Source: Zanthoxylum bungeanum
Taxonomy: Eukaryota > Streptophyta > Magnoliopsida > Sapindales > Rutaceae
Assembly: GCA_019454045.1 (NCBI GenBank)
Contig: SKCR01026830.1
Coordinates: forward strand, 62,001-126,000
DNA length: 64,000 nucleotides
Direction: 5' to 3'
The translations under genes and the position numbers were made by a program. The notes under the pieces were generated by a model that searched no databases, had not been told where the DNA came from, and saw only the letters and a program-made list of their open reading frames with translations. Numbering within the stretch: position 1 is the first letter of the stretch; the number at the start of each line of letters is the position of its first letter. Below are positions 22,925 through 36,310 of this stretch, one piece after another.

Positions 22925-25467
22925 TGTTAGGGTTTTGGGCGATGGGGCGCAGCGGAAGCGCGGTTCGGGCGAAATCGTATTTTAAATTTTTTTCAAAATA
23001 CCGAATAAATTATTCAATATCTAATATGAATAATTTATTCATATTTCACCTAAACCTATTTATTCGATATCAAATGACGAGATAAATTCAAAAGAAACTT
23101 AACGAAACCTTACGAAAACCGTTTTTTTTCCGTAAAATGATGCAAAACACATTTTCGACTGAACCGACCACCCGACACTTATAGGGACTACCCAGGTTAG
23201 CCCCAATAGTGTCTGGGTAGTTCATGGGCTACCTGAACAGTGACGGATTCACTGTTTGGGCAGTCGTCACCCCCGTTAACTCAAAGTCACCAGCTAACGC
23301 CATTTTTGGCCGTTTTCGCTAATTAATTTCAACTCGGAAACACTTTTCGGCAATTGTTCCAACTCCCAAAACACATCCATTACATTAATATAACTTCAAA
23401 TACATCAAAATATGCACTGAAAAATCTAGATCTGATCCAGAACATAAATTTAACAATTTTTCATGCTTAAAACCAATTCTTTCAAGATTAATCTAATTAA
23501 TCAAACACCAATTCAAAGTCACCACACATGAACAACCCAAGAACAATTCTAGGTGCCATAAGAGTGGTCATAACACTCTAGAATATCAACTCATCAACAA
23601 TTGATTAAATTGGACAATATTACATGAATTACTTCCAATATCAACTTCACACATGCATAATCTTTCATCTTCATCAACCACAAACAAAAGCCCCAAAATT
23701 TCAAATTTGAAGGAACCCTAGAACATTTCTAAATCATCAAGAAACAAGAAATCAAATTTCTAAGCTTAAGGAGTTGAAGAATTACCTTTAATCCTAGTTT
23801 TCCTAAGCTTTTTTTCTTTGATTTTCCGTCAAATCTTCATGGATTTAGCAAACATTTTGAAACTCATTTTTCTCTCTTTGGTTTCGGAATGGAGGCTTCT
23901 AAAAGACGAAGAAAACAATTTCCTCATTTAAATAGAGCCTTGATCGACTTTGATAAGGTGTGGGGGCATTTTTGTCATTTTTCCATTTTAATCAATTAAA
24001 ATCAAATCAAACTTTTATGTAATCCAATCAAATTGCACACATTTAGTTTAATTATACATGCTATTTGTGTCCAATATAAATGGACAAATTCAATAAAATT
24101 TATGGAAAACGTTAATTAATTAATTATTTAAATATTTAACAATTAAATATCCAAATAATCAATTAATGTAATTTTATTATATATGTATTTTTATTTACAA
24201 TAAATAACAAATACATATATTTATGGCATGTGTCAAAATCTTATTTGACGAATAATTAATGTGTATCTAATCATATTATTTATCAAATATAAATACACAA
24301 TAATTATTTTCGGACAAAATCCCTTAAAGCACGTGTTATCGTTTAACTGATTAAATGATCCGAATTAACTCATTAATCCAGTGAAGTATTATGAATAATC
24401 TATATTATTCATATCGAGTTGCCCAAGTGCTCAACGAGTAAACTTCATATTGTGGGACTCTCTAAGTTTAGGTTTATCCGTCATGAAATCCAATTTCGTG
24501 TCCATAATCCACCCACTCATGGATTATGACGACCATAGATAATCTCGCTAAACTATGCAAGTCGAGGTCATAGCATACGTATAATCCCTCCGTCACAGGC
24601 TATCCATATTATACCTGGGATATAGATGAAAATGTCAAATCCGTTCGGTATAATACAGTCGACTTTCAATTTACGATCTCTAAATAACACTCAGAACTGA
24701 TTTCTAAAGTTATACCACGGCCATGGATTTACTAGATCGTAAACACGTGAGGATGCCTATGCCCTGTGCACAGGACTGACGGATTCTTTCTTGATACGCA
24801 CTGGATATCATGAGCATCAGTCCACACCCAACGAACAGGCGGAGGTCTGATTATGAATAGATCGTTGACGTGACTGCCATCAAAGTGTGGAGGATAACTC
24901 ATACATCCCACTGTGGTATCTCATGTGAGAGGACCATTATTCTCGCTCAACTCGAGAAGATTCCTATTGACGTTGGTGTACCATTTATTAGGAAATCTTC
25001 AGTGAGTCATTCAGTGTCTCATCAAATAAACACCTATATGTCTATACGAGTCTCCCGAGACTCATGGTTCACTGGGATAAACCATCGGACCAAGTCACGA
25101 TATAAGACATGTACTGGTCTTAGCGGATTTTACTAACTGACCTATGTTAGTAAATCTTGACCAGGAACTTTATTTAAAGATATACATCTTATAGTGCGCT
25201 TCCCAATGTCAATTACAAACTAACCGGCCGTAACTGCGCACTATATTGTAAATCCTAGGGTCTTTGTCTAATATACAAGTATCACTAAACCAGATTTAGT
25301 TTCGATCTAATTGTAATCAGATATCTAATCGTAATTAGATCGAATAAGTGTATAAAAGTCAAGGGTGCTACCAATAAATAGTAATATTATGGAAAATATA
25401 ATTGCTCATATTTATGAATCGGACATAAATACGATCTGGATTAGCACTTTGAGCACCAACCCTAACA
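22925..25467 (-). mobile_element. Array LTR B (shared by both units)
   Basis: 2,543 bp, plus-strand ends TGTTAGGGTTTTGGG and CCAACCCTAACA, forming an inverted terminal repeat. It is the 5' LTR of unit 1 and the 3' LTR of unit 2. The uninterrupted GACGGATTCACTG at about 23240 shows the empty site for the copia insertion in LTR A. Confidence 0.9.
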
Positions 25468-28400
25468 ATTTCTCCCACTTGCTCTAGGCCAATCCACGAT
25501 ATCATATACACATCTCAATGTACATCACATACCCATGGCCCTCAAAATCTCACCAGCACTCAAGAGGTAGGCAACAACAAGTAAGTATGCTTTAACAAAT
25601 CGAGTCTGTCCAACAAACCCAATCGTTTTCCTTAACTAGCATCATTCATATTTTTTAGAATCCAAATTCCACATCAATATGACTCAAACGCTATCGATTT
25701 GTGTTATAGCTACTAAGTTGTCTATATATTTAAAATCAAATCCAAATACTATAAGACAACCGCAAACACAAAACTAATATCAACACTTCAAATCATTGAG
25801 GTCATTTTGCAACTTCTTAAGTCAATACTTCATAAGTTGCAACTGATTCCACTAGTTTAGTAGAATCAACAGTGACACTCCCACTATATCTTTTCTGACT
25901 TTATATGACAAAGACCATCTAATGTCATAATTAGGATCAAAACTAATATGACATTATGGTTGCACACTAAATTCTCCTGAAATAAGAAACTCATTCTTAA
26001 TATCTCTAAGATAACAAAAAACATGTTTTAATTTCCATCATATGGTCTGCAGCATATCAAAATAACTCGTAACAGTTACGATTAAATTGATATCCTTAAT
26101 CGCATATAATATAGTATTCACTATGCTATCATCCTATGATGCATAAGATTGACAAGACATTCTAATCAATCTCTCTTTCGAAAAATGTATCATCCTTTAC
26201 GAAAGACGAATACTATATATATATATATATAAGACACGTTAACTGTCAAACAGTTATACTAACTGTCATACAGATAGTCTTATTGTGTCCTTTATTAGAT
26301 CATATATAATACGCGACTAATGAGAGTATCTCACAAGTCTATTAGTTTTATATCTTATATAAAACTTTATATTAAATATATTATAGACTACTCCCACTGC
26401 TTTCACGAAGAAAATAAGACTTATGATATATAACACTAGAAAGAAATTTGTACGCTCCCTCTGACCCTACTTACAAATACGTATTCTCTACACTTCGATA
26501 AAACCAGACAATCTGACTGATATAAAAATGAGAGAACATGGATTTCCGGAAAGCTTATCTGAGTTTACAATTAGCTCCATAAGCTAGTATATCAAACTGT
26601 GATCTTAGCAGAATACAAACTCTAGGGCCATTCTAGAATGAACTCTTCAAACAAAGAATCACAACAACGATCTCTTATTCGAAGAAATCACTCAAGAACG
26701 CCACTTTGCATTTTTTAGCCAAAATAGTTTAATATCAATATTAACCGTCAGATCCTTAATTGTTTAATTAGTGTGACTAGGGACAAGTTTTCTCAAGATC
26801 TACAATAGACTACTGAGCATAACCTTTCTCACTGTCATACTATAAAGGTCAAACCTTTATCGAGCTCACTTCACTTTTGTTGCACAAATAATTTGCACAT
26901 TTTATGAACTATTCATACTGAAAGATCAATCAAGTTCAAAACTTGATCGTAGTAAGCTACGAACAATTTTAGATCTATGGTTCAATGTTAATTTCCGAAA
27001 TCGATATCAAATATCGCTCCCACTATAAGTTATAGGATAATTTTCTTCGATAAGAAAACACAAAATCATTCAGTATAAAATACTTCGCAAATGATTCTGA
27101 CATCCTATGGAACTTATATGGAAGTTGACTAAGGGTCTTTTCATCTAATTAATTATGTAGTTCCATTACAGTTTATCACTCTCACATTGGACTTCAATAA
27201 GTCAAGTCTTTTCTACAATCGTCAACATCCAATGTCAACCACCAAGTAACAAAATAATTTTATTACTCGGGATCGTAGAAAAGATATTCTATCAAATAGA
27301 ATACAATATTCCATTAAATAGAATAAACGATAAACTTTTGACTCGTACCTCCGAGGCACAAGTACTTTCAATTATATAACAATTATACAAAAGAAATTTT
27401 CAAATCTCAAACTTTTCAAGATTCAAATTTTCTACCTATACATATCATATATGTAATTGTAGAAACTAATGGAACCTTAATTAAAGAGACGAAATAGTGT
27501 TACTGGAGAATAACTCCAAGAGTATTGAAAACTAGCTCGATAACACTCAATATCAATGAATCTAATCATAATCAGATTCAATTACTCCCACTGACCAATT
27601 CCATCAAGATGGAATCGTGGAAGTTTAATATTGAGTAAGAATCACATTCATAAAACTTTAGAACTAATTGCCTTAAATTCATGTGTTTGATCATATCAAA
27701 CATCTTTGAACAATTCAAACACTCGCAATGAATTTCTATAGATACAGTTTTCAACACTTCAAATAGAATATCTTTGAACCATTCAAAATATTATATCCGT
27801 GTTTCATCAGAAAACATATTGAAAGTTCTCGAACCATTCAAGACGTTCAATATATTTTCTTTTAGAAACACGTAACTAAGTAATAAAAATTCATTGACTA
27901 ATTTACGGAGTAAAGAAAACTATCTAAGGCATTTTATAATTCATTAAACTACATACATCCAATGTATTAGTCTAATAAATCTTATGGTCCAATGACAATC
28001 ATTGGTTAAATGAGATTTAATCATATCCTAAATATAATATTCATTAAATGGATAAGGATACATGGTGTGATCTCATATCAGACCATCATTTACCATACGG
28101 AACAAGCATCTAATACTTTTATGATAAAATTTCATAAAGCACGATTCTAAGTTAGTTAGTTTACCGAATATTTTCTTAATGCTTATCTTTCATTAATGAC
28201 ACTACTAGTCGTCTTAAAATATGTAACAATTGTTTATACAGATCAAGTTACTATCCAATAGTCACAAGTTCTGATATCAAATATCAAAACAGTTATTAAA
28301 TATTTTCTGAATAACAATACGGGAGATCTGGTATCCAATACATACAGTTGTCGTATTGTGAGAATCGATATTCTCTATACAAAACTATACACATCTCCTT

Positions 28401-29409
28401 TCTTAAGCTTTATAATTTGCGTTCAATTATTCACAACAATTGAAAATGATTGATAAGCAAACTGTGTCATACACGTGACTTCTAAAAGTCACTAAAAGCG
28501 AAGAAACATCATTAAAAGATAAACAAATACTAAAGGGGTTTTCTTAATGCCAGTCAAGAATCTCGAGACATGAACTATTCAAGTCAATTCTTACTACACA
28601 AGAAACAATTCTAACTTGATAACTATATCCTAAACAGATTTCTTTTTTAGATTACCTAATCGCGACTTAGTAACTAAGTCAAAAACCATCTTGATTTTCA
28701 ATAAAATCGGAACAACATTTCCCGATGGTTTTAACTAATCTAGCAATATCTAAGTCTACTATCTTTCTAGAACCTATTATAGAACTACGCAACCATAAGT
28801 AAGTTAGAAAACTTTTTCAAGTAATAAGCATGTAGTGGATTAGAATTATAAATCTATAAACAATATAGAATAAAAGGAAAAACGAAAGCGATATTTTCCA
28901 TAAAATTACGCACTGCTAAAGTTATGGATTTTTAAACCCAGCAGTGTCTCCCACTACTTTACGTAATACCGTAATCCCCAACGAACAATGGGAATTCAAT
29001 AATTAAATCGAATTCCATAATGAGAGTATGATCCTACACCCTAACAGCTTTGGCACGATCTCTGATGTAGTTGTAGAAAGATACCAATAAACCGTACTGA
29101 CAAGACGAACCAAGAAACATATATCCAATACACGTCACTTTACAGCCATATTTAAAAGCGGGGATTTTCCATAGGAAGTAATACTCTACATCAAATGCAT
29201 AATTTTAATCTAAATCATTTTCTAAACATTTCAATTCTACCTATAGAAAATATAACATAATTTAACAATTAAATTTCTGTTACATTTTCATTAGCGTAGT
29301 ACCGAAAAGTTAAGAAACATATCTAGATTCCAAGCATGTACGAACATTAGAATTGGATTAAATATCAAATATCAAGCATGAATAATGTAATGGATGAAGC
29401 ATCAGACCT
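25468..29409 (-). mobile_element. Array internal region 2 (non-coding)
   Basis: About 3.95 kb, collinear with region 1. Polypurine tract at left end (minus strand CAAGTGGGAGAAATT). Relative to region 1 it has a ~110 bp extra block at about 27255-27370 containing CAAATAGAATA repeats, and lacks ~290 bp near 29035. No coding block recognised. Confidence 0.7.
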
Positions 29410-29421
29410 GCTATGATACCA
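29410..29421 (-). other. Primer-binding site, array unit 2
   Basis: The minus strand reads TGGTATCATAGC, one change from the initiator tRNA-Met site, four bases from the end of LTR C. Confidence 0.75.
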
Positions 29422-29425
29422 TTTT

Positions 29426-31942
29426 TGTTGGGGTTTTGGGCGATGGGGGGCAGCGGAAGCGCGGTTCGGGCGAAATTATATTTTAAAACTTTTTCAAAAT
29501 ACAGAATAAATTATTCAATATCTAATTTGAATAATTTATTCATATTTCACCTAAACCTATTTATTCGATATCAAATAACGACATAAATTCAATAGAAACT
29601 TCGCGAAACTTTTACGAAAACCGTTTTTCCACAAAATGACGTAAAATGTGTTTTCGACTAAATCGACCACCCGAAACTTATGAGGACTACCGAGGTCAGC
29701 CTCAATAGTGTTTGGGAAATTCATGGGCTGCCCGAACAGTGACTGATTCACTGTTTGGGCAGCTGTCACCCGGTTGACTCAAAAGTCACCCGGTAACGTC
29801 GTTTTTGGCCGTTTTCGCTAATTTCAACTCGGAAACACTTTTCGACAATTGTTCCAATTCCCAAAACACATCTATTATATTAATATAACATCAAATACAT
29901 CAAAATATGTACTAAAAAATCTAGATCTGATCCAGAACATAAATTTAACAATTTTTCATGCTTAAAACCAATTCTTTCAAGATTAATCTAATTAATCAAA
30001 CACCTATTCAAAGTCACCACACTTGAAAAACACAAGAATAATTCTAGGTGCCATAAGAGTGGTCATAACACTCTAGAATATCAACTCATCAACAATTGAT
30101 TAAATTGGATAATAATTACACTAATTACTTCCAATATCAATTCACACATGCATAATCTTCCATCTCCATCAACCACAAACAAAAGCCCCAAAAATCAGAT
30201 TTGAAGGAACCTTAGGACATTTCTAAATCATCAAAACAAGAAATCAAATTTCTAAGCTTAAGGAGTTGAAGAATTACCTTTAATCCTTGTTTTCCTAAGC
30301 TTTTTTTCTTTGATTTTCCTTCAAATCTTCATGGATTTAGCAAACATTTTGAAACCCATTTTTCTCTCTTTGGTTTTAGAAATGGAGGCTTCTAAAAGAA
30401 GAAGAAAACAATTTCTCTTTTAAATAGAGACTTGACCGACTTTGACAATGTGTGGGGGTATTTTTGTCATTTTTCCATTTTAATCAAATTAAAATCAAAT
30501 CAAACTTTATGTAATCCAATCAAAATTGCACACATTTAGTTTAATTAATACATGCCATTCTTTCCAATAATAAATGGACAAATTCCATAACATTTATGGA
30601 AAACGTTTAATTAATTAATTATTTAAATATTTAACAATTAAATATCCAAATAATCAATTAATATAATGATTATTATAAATGTATTTTTATTTACAATAAA
30701 TAACAAATACATATATTTATGGCATGTGTCAAAATCTCATTTGACGAATAATTAATATGTATCTAATCGTATTATGTATCAAATACAAATACATAATAAT
30801 TATTATCGGACAAAATCCCTTAAAGTATGTGTTATCGTTTAACCGATAAAACGATCCGAATTAACTCATTTAATCAGGTGAAGTATTATGAATAATCTGT
30901 ATTATTCATATCGAGTTGCCCAAGTGCTCAACGAGTACATTTCATATTGTGGGACTCTCTAAGTTTAGGTTTATCCGGCACGAAATCCAATTTCGTGTCC
31001 ATAATCCACCCACTCATGGATTATAAGAAAACTGATAATCTCCCTAAAATATACAAGTCGAGGTCATAGCATACGTATAATCCCTCCGTCATAGGCTATC
31101 CGTATTGTACCTGGAATATAAATGAAAATGTCAAATCTGTTCAGTATAATACAGTCAATTTTCAATTTACGATCTCTAAATAACACTCGGAACTGATTTC
31201 CGAAGTTATACCACGGCCATGGATTTACTAGATCGTAAACACGTGAGGATGCATATGCCTTGTACACAGGGCTGACAGATCCTATCTTGATACGCAATGG
31301 ATATCATGAGCATCAGTCCACACCCAACGACAGGCGGAGGTCTGATCATGAATAGATCATTGACGTGACTGCCATCAAAGTGTGGAGGATAACTCATACA
31401 TCCCACTATGGTATCTCAATTCAGAGGACCACTATGCTCGCTCAACTCGAGAAGATTCCTATTGACGTTGGTGTACCATATATTAGGAAATCTTCAGTGA
31501 GTGTCCTATCAAATAAACACCTACATGTCTATACGAGTCTCCTGAGACTCATGGTTCACTAACATAAACCATCAGACCAAGTCACGATATACGACATGTA
31601 CTGTTCTCAGCGGATTTTACTTACCGACCCGTGTTAGTAAATCTTGACCTGGAACTTTATTTAAGGATATACATCTTATAGTGTACTTCCAATTGTCAAT
31701 TACAAACTAGATTGTAACTGCGCACTAGATTGCAAATCCTAGGATCTTTGTCTAATATACACGTATCACTAAACCGGATTTAGTTTCGATCTAATCGTAA
31801 TCAGATATCTAATCGTAATTAGATGGAATTAGTGTATAAAAGACAAGGGTGCTACCAATAATTAGTAATATTTATGGAAAAAAGAATTGCTCGTATTTAT
31901 GAATTAGACATAAATACGATCCAGATTGACACTCTGAGCACC
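29426..31942 (-). mobile_element. Array LTR C (right end)
   Basis: About 2.5 kb, begins TGTTGGGGTTTTGGG. The right end stops at GAGCACC, lacking the last ~10 bases of the terminus, and abuts Athila protease sequence at 31943. Confidence 0.85.
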
Positions 31943-32500
31943 TAGTTCTCCTTTTTTTACATCAATAACAGTTCAACCTGTAGCCAAGAATGGTCTCCCG
32001 AGGATGATAGCTACATATTTGTCTTCTTCCGCGTCAAGGATAATGAAATTTGCAGGGAAAATGATTTTGTCGACTTTAACCAATACATCTTCCACTACAC
32101 CTCTTAGAAATGTGAGCGATCTGTCTGCAAGCCGCATAGTAACTGAGGTGGGCATTACTTCTCCCATTTACAGTTTCCTGTAAATAGACAAAGGCATCAA
32201 GTTAATGCTGGCACCTAAATCACATAAAGCCTTACCGGAGTAATGTTCTCATATGGTGCAAGGGATGGTGAAACTGCCAGGATCTTTTAACTTTGGGGGA
32301 AGCTTCCTCTGGATGATGGCGCTGCATTCTTGTGTCAATGCTATTGTTTCGTAATCTCCAAATCTTCGCTTCTGCAAATGGAATGTTGATATGTAGCTTT
32401 TTGAAGATCTCCAAGAATCAATAAAACTGCTTGTCTAGTTTGATTTTCTAGACACGCTATGGAAAAGGTGGAGGTGGAGTGAATTTTTTTCGATCATTTT
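31943..32500 (-). pseudogene. Athila-like aspartic protease region
   Basis: The minus strand carries the active-site motif CDLGASINLMPLS (Asp codon at 32219-32221), a stop, then GEVMPTSVTMRLADRS, RGVVEDVLVKVDK and IILGRPFLATG, the two-motif layout of plant Athila/Tat protease domains. Upstream, FKKLHINIPFAEA (about 32400) is the usual linker after gag. The domain would mature the Gag-Pol polyprotein. The frame has stops and shifts, and the 3' continuation VIDVKKGEL ends at the array insertion. Confidence 0.85.
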
Positions 32501-34028
32501 CTTTTGCCTCTTTTTCCTCCATTTGTGGTTCTGCTTCACTACTTTATTTTAGAACTTCTTCAGTGGATGCCTTGATTTCAACATCTTTGTTGATTTTAGT
32601 ACCGCTTTTCAAAGTAATGGCTTGATATTGCTCCTTCCCCCGGTTCCTTGGATTTGGTTCTGTGTTGCTAGAAATGGTACCTTGCGGTCTGTAACTTTGA
32701 GCATTGCCCAGTTTTCCCATTTGATTCTCCAGTGTTTTCAAAGATGCTGCTTGTCTTTGAATTAATGCTGCTTGGGATTGAAACATAGCATCATATTTGG
32801 CTGCTTGAGATTCGTATTTTGCTTCTAGCTTTTTAAACATCTCTGCAAGCATATCTTCTATTTCTGGCTTCTTTTCATATTCATTGCCCTTGTTTTGCTG
32901 TTGGAATCCTGGTGGCGGATTGTTCATTTGCCCTGAATTATTGTTCCATGCGAAATTGGGATGATTCCTCCACCCTAGGTTGTAGGTGTTGGAATATGGA
33001 TTGTTCCCTTATTTGTTGAAATTATTGACATAATTCACCGTCTCATCATGTTGGTTGTATGATTCTACCTCTGGTGCTCCTCCATATGGTGAACTTGTGG
33101 ATCCAGCATTAACCTTCATGTTAAGAGTTTCCAGATTTTTGCAAATCAAATCTAGTTTGGCATTCATTGCTGTGTTGGCTCCAACTTCATAAATTCCAGC
33201 AATTTGTTGGATCATGCTCCTTTCTGATGGCCACAAAGAATTGTTGTTGGCACTTTCTTCAATTAAGTCTCAGGCCTGATCCTCTCCTTTTGCCATTAAA
33301 GCTCCTCCAGCAGCCGCATCAATTGTGGTTCTCATCAGTCCAGAAAGTCCATTGTAGAAGGTTTGGACTTGTAGCCACTTTGCAATCTCATGATGAAGAC
33401 ATTTTCTGAGCAAATCCTTGTATCTTACACAAGCTTCGCAGAGGGATTCTGATTCATGTTGTACAAATGATGTAATGTCATTCCTCAGATTTGCAGTTCT
33501 GGCTGGGGGAAAATACTTTGCAAGGAATTTAGTGGCTCGAGTGTTCCAAGTTGTGATGGAACATGCTGGTAGTGAATGTAGCCAAGCCTTAGCTCTGTCT
33601 TTCAAGGAATATGGGAAAACATGTAGTCTCATTGCTTCTTCTGCCGCTCGGTTGTAATTGAATGTGCCATAAACTTCCAGGAAGTTGCTGATGTGGGCAT
33701 TAGGATCTTCAATTGCATTCCCCCCAAACTGAACTGACTGTTGTATCATCTTAATGCATATTTTGATGTCACACGCATTTGCTGGTAGGGGAGGAAGTAC
33801 AATACATGAAATGAAGCCATAAACCACAGGAATAGTTCTGTCTCGAATGGGAATTGGTGGTACAACCTCCAAAGGTTCAGATTCTTGAATGTTCATGTTG
33901 ATCAGTGCTTCGTGGCCTTCTCGTCTTTCCCTTCTCAACTGTCTGATGGTTCTTTCAATTTCTGGGTCAAGCAGACGGATTTCAAAGCTTATGGTTCTTC
34001 TCATGTAGTGTCTGGGAACCTGAAACAC
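32501..34028 (-). pseudogene. Athila-like gag (three in-frame stops)
   Basis: A minus-strand frame from about 34028: LLDPEIERTIRQLRRERREG, then the retrotransposon gag core with LHVFPYSLKDRAKAWLHSLP, TKFLAKYFPPARTANLRNDI and LQVQTFYNGLSGLMRTTIDA. After an in-frame TGA near 33270 the frame continues (LWPSERSMIQQIAGIYEV), then TAA near 33009, then a glutamine-rich coiled-coil-like stretch (AEMFKKLEAKYESQAAKYD) and the SNTEPNPRNRGKEQYQAITL block, ending at TAA 32544. Gag forms the virus-like particle around the RNA. No CCHC knuckle is seen. Apart from point stops this is the best-preserved gene of the element. Confidence 0.9.
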
Positions 34029-34112
34029 AAGAAAACAAAAATAATAAGTAAGAACAAATTAGACATATGTAAAGGTATCTCACCCCAAAATTAATAGTGA
34101 AAGATAAATAAG
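34029..34112 (-). other. Short leader between PBS and gag
   Basis: 84 bp with no evident feature. The ATG that starts gag is not certain, because similarity begins inside the frame near 34028. Confidence 0.4.
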
Positions 34113-34130
34113 TCCCCGACAACGGCGCCA
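34113..34130 (-). other. Primer-binding site of Athila-like element
   Basis: The minus strand reads TGGCGCCGTTGTCGGGGA, six bases after the LTR end. This is the tRNA-Asp-type site known in Athila-lineage and other plant gypsy elements. Confidence 0.85.
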
Positions 34131-35027
34131 AAAACTTGATCGGTGAAATCACACACGTAATGCAAGCGTACGTATCGCTCAAGTAGTATAAAATGTATCG
34201 ATCCCATGAGGACTTAATACCTTAGCTATTAATTTATGACGTTACATTTTTACGAGTATCTAATAGATTGATTTTTGATTGGATGGTGATTTTAAACTAA
34301 AGACAATTAAATAAAATAGTGCGAAAGTGAATTAAAGGTAAAATCAATATTATGAGACTATCTAGGGTTGTGAATCATTCCAATATCTTTTAAAGATGAA
34401 GTGGTTATCTCATGTTTATGAAATATATCGATTTATTAACCTGGAACACGAAAATATGTAAAAGCCTCTGTCGATGGTCAGATGCAAACACCCAAATAAC
34501 CCAATTAATCATATGTCTATGTTAACGAAGTTACCTGAATTCATTAAGATTAAGTTCCAATTATGGATACCCCCACCCGACAAGTATATGTCTATCATGG
34601 AAGAAATCTATTAAGTTGTATCTAATCCTTAAGAGAGATCGTGGGCTATTAAGTCTAAGGCTAAAACCTAAAATCCCTTCGTCAAGTTCATTTTAAGTTT
34701 ACCAGATTAATCTTATTAATGGCCTGTTAACAAGAAGCATTAAGTTTAAGACTTAATAAATAAACTTTTATATTACCCAATACACAAAATAACCCATTTA
34801 TAAACCAGTGATATTGGAATTCATCACAACCCCAGATAACGGGTTTAGTTACGACACATATTCAGGACTAGTAAAAGCTTAAATAAAGTCAATGACATAA
34901 AATAAAGCTTGGAAATTAAAAGGGTAAATAAAGTAATAAAGAAAATACTGGGGGTTAAAGGATCCACTTTTATTACTTCTATTTCAGATACTCCCTTATT
35001 ATAATACATAAACTTTGCATGATATTA

Positions 35028-35161
35028 CCAACCGACCATATAGGCGGTATCCTGATTAATTCAGATTAATGATTAATTCCAACCGACCATAAAGGCGGTA
35101 TCCAATTTAGTCAGGTTAAAATCAATATAATTAAGTCCAACCGACCATAAAGGCGGTATCC
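35028..35161. repeat. Three copies of a 25-bp block in the Athila-like LTR
   Basis: CCAACCGACCATAAAGGCGG-type text followed by TATCC starts at 35028, 35079 and 35137, separated by AT-rich text with GATTAAT or TCAGGTTAA. Spacing is 51 and 58 bp. Confidence 0.9.
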
Positions 35162-35440
35162 CATTAAGTCAAGTTATAAATAGTTTATATATTATAACTA
35201 AGGGAGATTAATCTAAATATTAGTAATAAAAGCTTAACATTTCACCCCAGCAGAGGGGAGTTAACTCCTCATACTGAAAAAGTAAAATAAATACTGAAAA
35301 GAAAAGTAAAGAAATAACTATTGCGTAAAATTAATAATTAAATAAAGAAAACTGTAAATAAACAAACAAGATACAATCTTCTTAGTATTCTTAAGGAAAT
35401 CCCCATAAGAAGGTATGGATTTTCCTTCTGATTTCAGCTT

Positions 35441-35449
35441 AAATTTATA
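35441..35449 (-). promoter_or_regulatory. Candidate TATA box of Athila-like LTR
   Basis: The minus strand reads CCTATAAATTTAAG here. The same text is conserved in the older LTR fragment near 47861-47870. Position inside the LTR and conservation are the only support. Confidence 0.35.
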
Positions 35450-36310
35450 GGTAAAATTCTGCCTCGCGCGTCGCGATGCAAACCACTTGCGCGTCGCGAC
35501 GCGCCACTGATTCAACACAATGATGACACATGTCCATCGACAGAATTATTAGCTCGGCATCGTGACACAGAAGGTTGTGCCCGTCGTGACATTGGCGTCA
35601 TCAATGACGTGTATTGTCGGCAGCATGGGATGATGACACGTGTCCAGCACATGTTAGCAAGATAGCTGTGATGTTGACATGTGGCAGACACATGTTAGAA
35701 AGTGATCATGATAGCAAGTTTCTCTGATTTTGACATGTGTCCGGCGCACGTTAGCGGTCGCGATGCAGAAGTATTACACGTCGCGACATATAATTCCAAT
35801 TTTGCCCTTTTTCAATGTAGACGAGGTACAGAAGTATACGACGCTGTCTCGGGCTCGCGGCCCGATCGGGGGTACGGAGTAGCCCGCGAGGGACTAAACC
35901 GGAGAGATAAAATGGAGTCCCCACCCGTATGAACTAGGAAATGATTTAAGGCCGCACTCACCCCTCGCAAGGGAAGACCTCAAATCATTGGGTTCGGAAA
36001 GGTCCCTTACTTATGCCAATTGTAATGAAAAGATTTATTCAATAGTATAACCAAGTCTCATGCAACACATACAAGATAATTTAATCAGCACATAAGATTG
36101 CACACCCGTAAACGTAAATAGAATAAAAAAATGGGAGACAAATGCGTAATTCCATAGACATATTAGACAAAGAAGTGCATAAGATGTGATAGATAATAAC
36201 TCTAAGGCAGTAATAAAAAAACGGATAATTAAATATGTAATGCAAAAGAAGTGACCAAATAAGCAAACATGCATAAAATGTGATGAAAAGAAATTTGTTC
36301 ACTGTACGTG

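Larger units (their letters stand above)
6419..31942 (-). mobile_element. Composite non-autonomous LTR array (LTR-internal-LTR-internal-LTR) inserted in Athila-like pol
   Basis: Three homologous LTRs (A 6419-6739 + 16771-18823, B 22925-25467, C 29426-31942) alternate with two internal regions. Each internal region has a polypurine tract next to the LTR on its left and a Met-type PBS next to the LTR on its right, so both units read on the minus strand and share LTR B. Athila protein similarity ends at 31943 (VIDVKKGEL) and resumes at 6418 (EDTFNVF), which proves insertion. I see no target-site duplication at the outer ends: LTR A begins TTTTGGGG instead of TGTTRGGG, and LTR C lacks its last ~10 bases. 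No gag or pol was recognised. Carries the 10 kb copia insertion 6740-16765. Confidence 0.85.
34137..35815 (-). mobile_element. Athila-like 5' LTR, main part
   Basis: Begins on the plus strand at TGATCGGTGAAATC next to the PBS. It is interrupted at 35815 by the Tat-like LARD, with the last ~169 bp at 47506-47674. Joined length is about 1.85 kb. A second, older copy of its distal part is at 47675-48425. Confidence 0.85.

Noticed and set aside
24870..25136. Frames at 24870-25136 and 31365-31562 sharing a start
   Set aside because: They lie in homologous LTRs B and C, antisense to the elements, and diverge by frameshift.
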